From: Candidatus Woesearchaeota archaeon | Lineage (GTDB): Archaea; Nanobdellota; Nanobdellia; Woesearchaeales; UBA10216 | NCBI GenBank assembly: GCA_023269295.1 | Contig: JAHFTU010000045.1 | Location: forward strand, 1-9,327 | Length of the DNA stretch: 9,327 bases | Direction: 5' to 3' | Part shown: piece after piece, positions 1 to 5,449 of the stretch | Layout: each line of letters starts with the position of its first letter | Position numbering within the stretch: position 1 is the stretch's first letter | Translations under genes and position numbers: made by a program | Notes under the pieces: generated by a model | What the model saw: only the letters and a program-made list of their open reading frames with translations | Database searches by the model: none | Told to the model about the DNA's origin: nothing

Positions 1-1
1 C

Positions 2-310
2 ACAGCTCCCTCTTACGAGGCTGCCAGGCTGTGCAAGGACCACTCGCTGCCGGAATTATTCAATACGTACAATCACAACATATCAGCTGAAAAAGGCGCT
101 TGTGCCTTAGAGAGCCAAGCGGACCCTGCTTTTGAGAAGGAATGCTATCTTACTTTGATTGGCATGAAGACAGTTTTGATTGGCCCAAATCCCAGGGAAG
201 ACACCGAGTACTGCAATTCCCTAATGCCTGACTTAATTGCGCCATGCTTGGAGCGCGCAAAAGGCGCGCTTAAGGCCACTTACGTCAACGACCAGATAGA
301 CGAGCAATGA
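2..310 (+). CDS. Hypothetical Cys-containing protein, C-terminal part (5' end outside window)
   Basis: An open frame enters from the left edge and ends at TGA 308-310, giving 102 residues with no internal stop. I do not recognise the family. The visible part is mostly helix-prone, with five cysteines in short contexts (LCKD, ACAL, ECYL, YCNS, PCLE) and an acidic end (NDQIDEQ). Regularly spaced Cys in an Ala/Leu-rich background would fit disulfide-stapled helical repeats of an extracytoplasmic protein, which would agree with the secreted proteins elsewhere in the window, but this is inference and no signal peptide can be seen because the start is missing. The gene converges on the minus-strand gene ending at 415, and 104 bp separate them. 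That this is coding is fairly sure; the function is unknown. Confidence 0.65.
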   Translation, partial: TAPSYEAARLCKDHSLPELFNTYNHNISAEKGACALESQADPAFEKECYLTLIGMKTVLIGPNPREDTEYCNSLMPDLIAPCLERAKGALKATYVNDQIDEQ

Positions 311-397
311 AGTTCTGCACAGCAAGGGGTGCAAAGCAGGTGTAGTGCCAAATCTGTCTAATTTAAGAAATTAACATTACCAAACTTCTTGACAATT

Positions 398-403
398 AAA
401 AAA
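398..403 (-). terminator. Oligo-T tract after the 415-1749 gene
   Basis: Read on the minus strand, a run of six T lies 12 nt past the stop codon of the surface-protein gene (after GGTGCCAC). Archaeal RNA polymerase terminates at short U tracts without needing a hairpin, so this is a reasonable terminator. The assignment rests only on position and composition. Confidence 0.35.
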
Positions 404-414
404 GTGGCACCTGA

Positions 415-1749
415 TTACCACCAGTCCCAGTCGTCATAACCGCTATCATAACTGCTGTCATAGCCGCTATCATAACCAGAATCATAGCCGCTATCATAAC
501 TGCTGTCATAGCCACTATCATAACCAGAATCATAGCCACTATCATAACCAGAATCATAGCCACTATCATAACCAGAATCATAGCCACTATCATAACTGCC
601 ATCATAAGGATCCCAATAATAGCCGCTGCCACCCGGCGTTTCAGGTACTGTTGTTGTGCCACCGGTTGTTGTCCCATCTCCGCCGGGGGGAGGCAGGACA
701 GACTCTTGCGTACCGTCAGACGCATAAACTATGATTGTTCCATCAGGCAGCGATGTAATTGCAGAACCATCTGTAAAGACTGTTGTGGTACTTCCATCAT
801 TTGTGTTTTTGTAAGTTGTGCTGTCTCCATCAGAGCCAATAACAGTTGAGCCTCCACCACTTCCAGTGCCAGTTCCAGTACCGGTTCCTGTATCTGTTCC
901 GGTTCCGCCACCGCCACTAGTTGAGCCTCCTGAACTTCCCCCTCCAGAGCCAGATGTGGGCGGCGTGGAACCAACAAACTCCCCATTCTCGTCAAGGGTA
1001 GTAGTGCTGCCATCAAGATTCGTAATAGTAACCCAGCCATCAGGCGTGCTGGTGTAAGTAGTCCCATCAGGGCTTGTTAACGTGGCAGTGCCATCAGGAT
1101 TTTTAACTTCAACCGAGCCGTCCGTATAAGTAGTTGTTGTGCTCCCATCAGGATTGGTAGTGGTTGTGCCACCGCTGCCAGTCCCGGTCCCAGTTCCACC
1201 TGTGCCGGTTCCAGTGCCTCCACCAGCAGGAGGTGTTGTAGTTGTCGTAGTAGTGGTTGTAGTTGTTGTGGTTGCTGCACCGCCACCTCCTCCTCCGCCC
1301 CCGCCGGTAGTTGATGGCGCTGGTTTAGGCGCTGGGTTGCATATGCTATCACATTCTGTCGGGTCATCCTCCAGTTGTAATGATAATTGACACGCTTCAC
1401 ATGGTGTCAGCTTCTTTGGCGGTTTAGGACTGCTTACGCAGCACGTTGCTCCTGCTATGCAGCTTCCTGTGCCAGGCGAGTCTCCAGGATCGCATGCGCC
1501 TCCTGAGTTGCAGTACCCGCTGCAAGTGTTTACGCCCTGCGGTGGCTTAACCCCACCGCTGCCTGGGCAGGTGTAATCAATAAGAGGACCGCCCCCGCCG
1601 GTAGATGGTGGGAGCGAAACCATACCTGCAACGTTGGACAGGACCATTGATAGCGCAAGAACAACTAACCCTGCAAGAATTGCAGTTTTATTCAGCGTTA
1701 TGAGTAGTGGCTTGCGTGTTGCCTTGCCTGTAGAGCTTATTTTATTCAT
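415..1749 (-). CDS. Secreted low-complexity surface protein: Cys-rich head, PDG-repeat blocks, YDSG-repeat tail
   Basis: 444 residues. The N-terminus has Lys/Arg (K3, K9, R12, K13) and a hydrophobic segment at about 22-44, so it is a signal peptide or signal anchor. Residues 61-137 carry 11 Cys, suggesting disulfides. Then come nine Gly (149-157), thirteen Thr (160-172) and a GT-rich linker. Residues ~198-260 hold seven repeats of about 9-10 residues centred on xPDG[ST]; a Gly/Ser/Thr linker leads to a second block of five (~305-350). The repeats resemble in spacing the Tcp10_C/CPAP G-box single-layer beta-sheet, by eye only. Residues 386-437 are 13 tandem YDS[G/S] units, ending in DDWDWW. 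There is no C-terminal membrane anchor or sorting motif. Thr tracts suggest O-glycosylation. The start lies 2 nt after the stop of the 140-residue gene, so the two are probably one transcript. An adhesin, fibre or matrix role is inference. Confidence 0.8.
   Translation of the reverse strand: MNKISSTGKATRKPLLITLNKTAILAGLVVLALSMVLSNVAGMVSLPPSTGGGGPLIDYTCPGSGGVKPPQGVNTCSGYCNSGGACDPGDSPGTGSCIAGATCCVSSPKPPKKLTPCEACQLSLQLEDDPTECDSICNPAPKPAPSTTGGGGGGGGGAATTTTTTTTTTTTTPPAGGGTGTGTGGTGTGTGSGGTTTTNPDGSTTTTYTDGSVEVKNPDGTATLTSPDGTTYTSTPDGWVTITNLDGSTTTLDENGEFVGSTPPTSGSGGGSSGGSTSGGGGTGTDTGTGTGTGTGSGGGSTVIGSDGDSTTYKNTNDGSTTTVFTDGSAITSLPDGTIIVYASDGTQESVLPPPGGDGTTTGGTTTVPETPGGSGYYWDPYDGSYDSGYDSGYDSGYDSGYDSGYDSGYDSGYDSSYDSGYDSGYDSGYDSSYDSGYDDWDWW
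436..603 (-). repeat. 14 x 12-bp tandem repeat encoding YDS[G/S]
   Basis: Fourteen consecutive 12-bp units encode 13 YDS[G/S] tetrapeptides plus a preceding YDGS. A 24-bp higher-order period is clear: three perfect 24-bp copies at 508-531, 532-555 and 556-579, followed by a half copy at 580-591, and related 24-bp units at 436-459, 460-483 and 484-507 that differ by a few bases. Every unit is a multiple of three, so copy-number change keeps the frame. The array lies wholly within the coding sequence. Confidence 0.95.
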
Positions 1750-1751
1750 CT

Positions 1752-2174
1752 TTACGCTGCCTTTTTCAGAACAGTTATTGACGTGCCTGTTAATTTCCTG
1801 GTGTCGGCGTTTGACAGTGTCCTTATCATGACGTAGTCTTTGGGTTTGACAAAGGCAAGGGGCTCTGCTATTCTTTTGCCGCTGACCAGAATCATGGTAA
1901 TTGTGTTATTTTTGACCAAGGGAAGGGTGGTTGTTTTTCCTGCTCTGGTAATTGTTATTGAGTCAGGGGTTACAGATTTGACAAAGCCGACCACTGATTC
2001 AACATATGCTGCAGAGACAACAAAGCTGTCTTCAAGTGCAGTGTTAAGCAGCGCTGATTCGCTGGGTGGTGATGATGCAGCCGTGGCTGAGCCTGCCCTG
2101 CCGAAGTAATACCCTATCAGCAACCCCCCAATAAGAACCACAACTACTATTGGTAAAAGCGTCTTCTGCTCCAT
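1752..2174 (-). CDS. Membrane-anchored protein with extracytoplasmic beta-barrel-like domain
   Basis: 140 residues. A single hydrophobic segment at about 7-24 (VVVVLIGGLLIGYYFG) follows a short N-terminus; a Ser/Ala/Pro linker (30-42) leads to a beta-rich domain at about 60-136. Its pattern (GFVKSVTPDSITITRAGK, then KNNTITM, then FVKPKDYVMIRTL) resembles small OB-like or DUF5666-type domains, with a strand-turn-strand 'V.G.V.SV.p.sITI' opening and a 'kp.DyV.I' strand near the end. That match is by pattern only. GAGG lies 8 nt before the ATG and a good TATA box lies about 65 nt upstream, so this is the promoter-proximal gene of a two-gene unit with the secreted repeat protein. Its role may be linked to that protein's surface display or assembly, but nothing in the sequence proves it. 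Confidence 0.75.
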   Translation of the reverse strand: MEQKTLLPIVVVVLIGGLLIGYYFGRAGSATAASSPPSESALLNTALEDSFVVSAAYVESVVGFVKSVTPDSITITRAGKTTTLPLVKNNTITMILVSGKRIAEPLAFVKPKDYVMIRTLSNADTRKLTGTSITVLKKAA

Positions 2175-2236
2175 TTTGTCAGCCTCTTTTTTCTTTTTTA
2201 CTAGCTATTGCACTTCCCTGCTTTTTTATTTACTTC

Positions 2237-2244
2237 TATATAAA
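2237..2244 (-). promoter_or_regulatory. TATA box for the 2174-415 transcription unit
   Basis: The minus strand reads AAAGCTTTATATA, a purine-rich BRE-like stretch followed by a near-consensus archaeal TATA box. A start site about 25 nt downstream would fall near 2215 and give a leader of about 40 nt containing GAGG (2186-2183), 8 nt before the ATG at 2174. Confidence 0.6.
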
Positions 2245-2366
2245 GCTTTTTGTAGCCCTTTGCGATTTGCAACTGGCAGGTGCAGGCAATCGCCGGCTGC
2301 CCATTAACCCTGGCAAAAGCCGCCATTTAGAGAAGGGCAACTTCACCCAAACCAAGTCTTGCTGCT

Positions 2367-2573
2367 TCATAACCTCGGCGCCTTAGCATTCTTGGCAAGC
2401 TTGTCCCAAACTTCATCTTCCTTGCCCCACGCATCTTTCATTGCCAGGCCTGACAAGGCATCCCAGGACTGGTCTTCAATTGCCCTTATAACTTCAGATT
2501 CTTTTCTAAGCACAATCTGGCCCCGCTCGTTCACGCTGGCAGTTCTTATTTTTTTGATTCTCATATTAATCAT
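2367..2573 (-). CDS. AbrB/SpoVT-like transcriptional regulator or antitoxin, apparently internally deleted
   Basis: 68 residues. The start (MRIKKIRTASVNERGQIV) matches the first strand of an AbrB/MazE/SpoVT swapped hairpin, normally followed by IPKEIR, KLGIKPGD and a last strand ending in something like 'IVLRKE'. Here GQIV runs straight into LRKESEVIRAIEDQ, as if the two IV sites had been joined and about 25-30 residues lost. The C-terminal part (AMKDAWGKEDEVWDKL) looks like the acidic/Trp tail of archaeal members that act as antitoxins or small regulators. The frame is intact, so the product may be a non-DNA-binding remnant or a partner-binding peptide. ATG 2573 was chosen because a TATA box lies 25 nt upstream (leaderless); ATG 2564 (codon 4) is possible. 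No toxin gene is adjacent. Confidence 0.7.
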   Translation of the reverse strand: MINMRIKKIRTASVNERGQIVLRKESEVIRAIEDQSWDALSGLAMKDAWGKEDEVWDKLAKNAKAPRL

Positions 2574-2593
2574 AGCAATCAGATTAAGCGGGC

Positions 2594-3004
2594 CTATTTA
2601 AACAAGTTTTGGTTTGCTGTTTGCGCAGGGCTTCCCGGATAAGGCTGTTGCAAATTTTTCGTGAAAACAACAAAGCTGTTGCCGTCAAGCTCTGTTATCT
2701 CGATTTGGGCGTTCAGCTTCATTACCTTGAATGTTTTCAGGCTGTCAAAGTCCGCCTTCAGCTCTTTCATGCTGGTGAAGTCAAAAATCCTGTCAAACGT
2801 GAACAAGTCAAACCCGTGCTTTTGCATGACAATCTTGTCAAGCAGCTTCAGCCTGTAAAGCAGGGCGTAAAACGTGCTTTTCGGGATTGTTTGCACGATT
2901 TCTTTCAGGGGAATCACAGCGTTTTTGCCGAACATCTCCAGCAGCACAAGAAGCTGCATGCTTCTTTTCTTGTCAATTGGAAGGATTATAGTGCAGGTGT
3001 TCAT
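2594..3004 (-). CDS. Winged-helix DNA-binding regulator (putative)
   Basis: 136 residues. Residues ~12-70 (KKRSMQLLVLLEMFGKN, then IPLKEIVQTIPKSTFYALLYRL, broken here at K-E) look like a winged helix: a first helix, a short strand, then a helix-turn-helix with recognition helix around KSTFYALLYRLKLL and a wing at DKIVMQKHGFDLFTF. The rest is beta-rich and unassigned, ending in a Pro/Gln-rich tail. The ATG overlaps the TGA of the upstream 3001 gene (ATGA), implying translational coupling. A cytosolic transcription factor, perhaps autoregulating the operon through the inverted repeat at 3455-3471, is a reasonable guess; the family could not be named. The HTH call is from pattern reading only. 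Confidence 0.65.
   Translation of the reverse strand: MNTCTIILPIDKKRSMQLLVLLEMFGKNAVIPLKEIVQTIPKSTFYALLYRLKLLDKIVMQKHGFDLFTFDRIFDFTSMKELKADFDSLKTFKVMKLNAQIEITELDGNSFVVFTKNLQQPYPGSPAQTANQNLFK
2595..2602 (-). promoter_or_regulatory. TATA box for the AbrB-like gene, inside the preceding gene's end
   Basis: The minus strand reads TTTAAATA. Its centre is about 25 nt from ATG 2573, so a transcript would start at or next to that codon, giving a leaderless mRNA. The box includes the last codon and part of the TAG stop of the 2594-3004 gene. Confidence 0.5.
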
Positions 3005-3372
3005 TTAGGTCTCCAGGTTGTAGGCTTAGTCAATGCAAAATACGCCATCGTTGCAAGCAAACTATTTGACTGGCTGTAACGCAGCAGCCACGCATAGTTA
3101 TGGCTGGCTTGATTTGTGGCTCTCTCGACTTCTTCTGGCTGCACGTGTTCACCGCTGTTTAACTGGCCACGTAAGTAAATCAACCCAACTTTACCCAGCA
3201 CATACAAACCAGCCCGTTCCATTACCGCTTCACGTGCCTTTTTAGTCAGCCAAGGCTTCGTCTCATCTTCTCTCTTTGCCTTTTGCATGCACGCTTCAAT
3301 CAATTTGACGTCTAACCCACTCAAATACTCTTTCTGCGCATCTGCCGCAAACTTCGTTTCCAGACCACCCAT
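3001..3372 (-). CDS. Hypothetical protein, translationally coupled to the winged-helix regulator
   Basis: 123 residues from ATG 3372, or 134 from TTG 3405. I chose the ATG because GGGGTGG lies 5 nt before it; the frame stays open to a stop at 3421, with a GTG at 3396 and the TTG at 3405 as other starts. No family recognised. The protein is largely helical and basic (KAKREDETKPWLTKKAREAVMER is split here by family-unlike charge clusters; key residues are K, R and E), with a middle strand-like GKVGLIYLRGQ and an aromatic C-terminal part (NYAWLLRYSQ, MAYFALTKPTTW). No signal peptide or membrane span. Its TGA overlaps the ATG of the regulator by ATGA, so the two products are probably made in a fixed ratio and may act together. 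Confidence 0.6.
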   Translation of the reverse strand: MGGLETKFAADAQKEYLSGLDVKLIEACMQKAKREDETKPWLTKKAREAVMERAGLYVLGKVGLIYLRGQLNSGEHVQPEEVERATNQASHNYAWLLRYSQSNSLLATMAYFALTKPTTWRPK

Positions 3373-3437
3373 CCAAACCACCCCATCAATTGTCACCTTT
3401 CTCAAGTAATGACAAATCTGTTATAACTCTTAAGGGG

Positions 3438-3481
3438 TGATATAATAGGTTTTCCCTTATAGGTTATAAGGTTTATATAAG
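3438..3481 (-). promoter_or_regulatory. Promoter/operator region with a perfect inverted repeat
   Basis: Two TATA candidates read leftwards: CTTATATAAAC at 3481-3471 (strong, inside the 3' end of the upstream gene) and CCTATTATA at 3449-3441. Between them sits a perfect inverted repeat, CCTTATA-GGT-TATAAGG (3455-3471), abutting the strong TATA box and covering the stop of the upstream gene. AACCTAT occurs twice in the same direction on the minus strand. This is the layout expected of an operator for a small regulator operon. Confidence 0.45.
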
Positions 3482-4050
3482 AGCCGTGCCGCCTCAGGAG
3501 CTTCGTTCCCTAACTTTGATGTGACGTGCTGCGAAGCAGAATGAACTGTGCTTTCTATTCCATCCAGCAAAAGGCTTAAATCGGTAAAAAATGCCTGCAC
3601 CTCAAGAACTTGGCGCTTCATAGGGTCTTTCACACCAGGCTTTCGAGTAAGCTTCACAGGCATATCCATATCGCCTATAGGCGTCTGTAGCGACAAAATT
3701 GTGAGTGCTGGCTTTTCTGCTTTAACCGTATACGCCACTCCAAAGATGCTTAGTGCCTGCCCTGAGTATTCCAAGACTTGGGAGCAGAATTTCACAATAT
3801 AAGGCTCCTGGCTTCTACTTTCAGATACCCGCTTTACAAACTCTGGTGCCAGGCCTGCAGCAATTATCCTTTCTTGCTCTGCTGCTAGAAATTTTTCAAG
3901 CTGGCTTTGGCCTGATTCTATGCATGCATTCAGCTTTTTGGCAGTGTAGTTTGCAGCGGCGCTGAACATTATGTAATAATTTACCTCCCGCTCCAACGGA
4001 GGCTGCCACAGTTTCAGGCAATTCTCTTCAATGACGGTTTCCAAATTCAT
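3457..4050 (-). CDS. Hypothetical cytosolic protein, 197 residues
   Basis: I do not recognise this protein. There is no signal peptide or membrane span. The first ~75 residues are helical (EREVNYYIMFSAAANYTAKKL, broken here after the Lys; then SQLEKFLAAEQERIIAAG), the centre is beta-rich (QALSIFGVAYTVKAEK, then ALTILSLQTPIGDMDMPVKL), and the last third returns to helix (QVLEVQAFFTDLSLLLDGI). The start has a full GGAGGTG ribosome site at 4058-4052, but only 1 nt separates it from ATG 4050; the TTG at codon 3 would have more usual spacing. A TATA-like stretch is immediately upstream, so it probably has its own promoter. Its stop lies about 50-85 nt before the next gene downstream, possibly read through into it. 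Confidence 0.7.
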   Translation of the reverse strand: MNLETVIEENCLKLWQPPLEREVNYYIMFSAAANYTAKKLNACIESGQSQLEKFLAAEQERIIAAGLAPEFVKRVSESRSQEPYIVKFCSQVLEYSGQALSIFGVAYTVKAEKPALTILSLQTPIGDMDMPVKLTRKPGVKDPMKRQVLEVQAFFTDLSLLLDGIESTVHSASQHVTSKLGNEAPEAARLLYKPYNL

Positions 4051-4051
4051 G

Positions 4052-4058
4052 CACCTCC
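4052..4058 (-). promoter_or_regulatory. Strong but very close ribosome binding site
   Basis: The minus strand reads AAGGAGGTGC directly before ATG 4050. The core GGAGG ends only 3 nt before the ATG, tighter than the 6 nt seen at 6560 or 8 nt at 2174, which leaves some doubt whether ATG or the TTG two codons later is used. Confidence 0.6.
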
Positions 4059-4070
4059 TTTGTTAACGAT

Positions 4071-4085
4071 TTTATATCTTTATAG
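4071..4085 (-). promoter_or_regulatory. TATA-like element for the 197-residue gene
   Basis: The minus strand reads CTATAAAGATATAAAA. The upstream half would place the transcript start near 4057, giving a leader of only a few bases that just includes the ribosome site. Either half could act as the TATA box. Confidence 0.45.
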
Positions 4086-4191
4086 CACTCAACTTTTAAG
4101 TGCCTTTCGGAGAAAAAGCCGCAAAACTTCCTGCCGGCGTGAAAGAACGAGCATTGCTCCCGTAAAAATTTCGGTTTTAGCCGCTTTTTTG

Positions 4192-4208
4192 GAAAATCTT
4201 GCGGAATT
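4192..4208 (+). repeat. Left copy of a 17-bp inverted repeat flanking the kinase/HAD operon
   Basis: GAAAATCTTGCGGAATT here and, on the opposite strand, GAAGATTTTGCGGAATT at 6370-6354 agree at 15 of 17 positions, including 10 in a row (TTGCGGAATT). Both lie in non-coding DNA rich in A/T tracts and CCG/CGG, just outside the ends of the three-gene operon. The meaning is unknown and shared base composition may explain part of the match. Confidence 0.4.
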
Positions 4209-4228
4209 CCCGTCTTTATTTTGGCGGG

Positions 4229-4840
4229 TTATTTTGTAAGGGCGTCTGCCAGTTTCCTTGCAAATCCGTCTGCCCTGCCGTGCAGCCTGGCTTTTCCGGT
4301 GCCCCTGTCAAGCTGTACTATGCATGCAAGGCATTCTGGCCGCGCAACTATTTCGTAGTCCTCAAGCTTGTCGGCTTGGCTCACCATTATTGCGTATTGC
4401 TCCCAGGTGTGCAAGGCGCTTACTTTCCCGGCTTCCCTGCGCTCCCGCAGGCATTTTCTGACTGCCATCTCATCATTATTCACCAGCCAAACTAAGTAAA
4501 CGGCAGCGCCTTCGCTTTTCGCAAGACTGTATACCCCTTCTCGCCTGTAAAGCTTGTGGAAGGTTGCGTCAAGAATTGGAACTGCGCCTTTTCGCAAGCA
4601 GCTTGCTGCAGCATCGCACATGGTCTTGTACGCTTTATCCTTAACCTTTTTCGTCCGAGCATTTCCCTCATCCACGAAGCCAGTTGCGGAACTGTGCGTC
4701 TTGCCTTTCAATCTCAGCTTCGCAGATCCAATAACCTCAGCCGGGATCCTGATTTTCCGAAGGTATTCCTGTATTCTCGCGGCAGCGGTTGTTTTGCCTG
4801 CCACAGGATAGCCGTACAGCATTATGAGTCTCTTGCTCAT
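4229..4840 (-). CDS. P-loop kinase, AAA_33-like (polynucleotide/RNA-kinase type fold)
   Basis: 203 residues from ATG 4840. Walker A is GYPVAGKTT (10-18), directly after the first strand (RLIMLY). A strand ending in ILDATFHK carries the Asp expected in AAA_33/Kti12/PSTK/T4-Pnk type kinases, followed by a helix with RREGVYSLAK, a strand (AAVYLVWLV) and a lid-like arginine cluster (RKCLRERREAG). The phosphate acceptor cannot be deduced: RNA or DNA 5' ends, a tRNA, a nucleotide or a small molecule are all possible. ATG 4840 is preferred because it overlaps the TGA of the upstream HAD gene (ATGA) and places Walker A at the usual distance; an in-frame ATG at 4903 would add 21 residues inside that gene. 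It is the last gene of the operon with the two HAD phosphatases. Confidence 0.8.
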   Translation of the reverse strand: MSKRLIMLYGYPVAGKTTAAARIQEYLRKIRIPAEVIGSAKLRLKGKTHSSATGFVDEGNARTKKVKDKAYKTMCDAAASCLRKGAVPILDATFHKLYRREGVYSLAKSEGAAVYLVWLVNNDEMAVRKCLRERREAGKVSALHTWEQYAIMVSQADKLEDYEIVARPECLACIVQLDRGTGKARLHGRADGFARKLADALTK

Positions 4841-5439
4841 GTTTTTCCGCTCAATTTCCCGTAGAAATCCTTGCCAGTCAAAGATGAGTAGAAACTCACC
4901 CAATCGTTGACAGGCGCAATAAATTGCAGTTGCGAAGCGCTTTCCTGCTCATGCAGGTTCCATGGCTGTTTCATGAAGTACAGCGCAGGAACTGCTCCCT
5001 CGAGCTGGACAAGCTTGCTAAGGGTATCCTCAAGCATCGCTGCCGCCAAAATTTCTTTTAGCACGGTGCGTTTGGGAGCGTCGTTGGTGTTGCGAACATC
5101 TGTTATTGGAAGGCTGTGTTTTTGGATGAACCACTTTGCAGCTTCTAACTCGCGGTCATATCTTGAAGTAACAACAAAGATTCTGGCACCTTCCTTAGCT
5201 AATCTTGCCAGCACCTCTCTGCAATTTGGCGCTAATTCGTACTCGCCTATTAGCTCGCTTCCGACAGCGTCCATCATCCGCCTGTACGCCTGTTTCCCAT
5301 GCGGGAAGGTTTCTTCGGCAGTTTCCTGTATTCTCAATTCAATGCCAAAGGCTTGTTTAGCGTACCTTATTTTTACCCCTGCACCATAAGCGATGCAGCC
5401 GTCAAAGTCTACAGCAACGACCATTGAATCTATGCCCAT
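4837..5439 (-). CDS. HAD-superfamily phosphohydrolase (downstream paralogue)
   Basis: 200 residues. Motif I is VDFDGCIAYG (nucleophile D11, acid/base D13), motif II is FVVTSR (T91/S92), motif III Lys is in APKRTVLK (K123 or K128), and motif IV is MLEDTL (E137-D138). The helical insert between motifs I and II (about 25-75) is a C1-type cap. It shares with the upstream gene DFDG.IAYG, R.EYA/RYAKQ-like, TN.[AD]PK, [MI][KR]QPWN..E and a late NDW/NWL..F element, so they are tandem paralogues. The nearest general fold match is 5'(3')-deoxyribonucleotidase or polynucleotide phosphatase type HADs; the substrate is unknown. AAGGGGAAA precedes the ATG, 10 nt lie between it and the upstream stop, and its TGA overlaps the kinase start. 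Confidence 0.8.
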   Translation of the reverse strand: MGIDSMVVAVDFDGCIAYGAGVKIRYAKQAFGIELRIQETAEETFPHGKQAYRRMMDAVGSELIGEYELAPNCREVLARLAKEGARIFVVTSRYDRELEAAKWFIQKHSLPITDVRNTNDAPKRTVLKEILAAAMLEDTLSKLVQLEGAVPALYFMKQPWNLHEQESASQLQFIAPVNDWVSFYSSLTGKDFYGKLSGKT

Positions 5440-5449
5440 TTTCCCCTTT

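Noticed and set aside
359..373. TAATTT-AAG-AAATTA inverted repeat as a terminator for the first gene
   Set aside because: It has six A/T-only pairs, no following T run, and lies about 50 nt past the stop; too weak to call.
436..603. CRISPR-like regular repeat array
   Set aside because: The 12/24-bp units are directly adjacent with no spacers and are in frame inside a gene.
396..725. Minus-strand frame with MIVAMILVMIVAM-type repeats that looks like membrane helices
   Set aside because: It is a +1/-1 shadow of the YDSG repeat region within the 415-1749 gene; the YDSG frame has a proper signal peptide and full-length domain order.
818..1390. Plus-strand frames rich in Val-Pro and Val repeats
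   Set aside because: They are antisense images of the Gly/Thr-rich coding sequence on the minus strand; they have no ribosome site or promoter.
2175..2366. Possible small gene or RNA between 2174 and 2367
   Set aside because: Apart from the leftward TATA box and ribosome site I saw no supported coding frame, T-rich terminator or stable fold.
2609..3079. 156-residue plus-strand frame
   Set aside because: It overlaps two minus-strand genes that are joined by an ATGA overlap, carry helix-turn-helix features and have upstream promoters; the plus frame has none of these.
4907..5389. 160-residue plus-strand frame
   Set aside because: It is antisense to a HAD protein whose catalytic motifs are all present.
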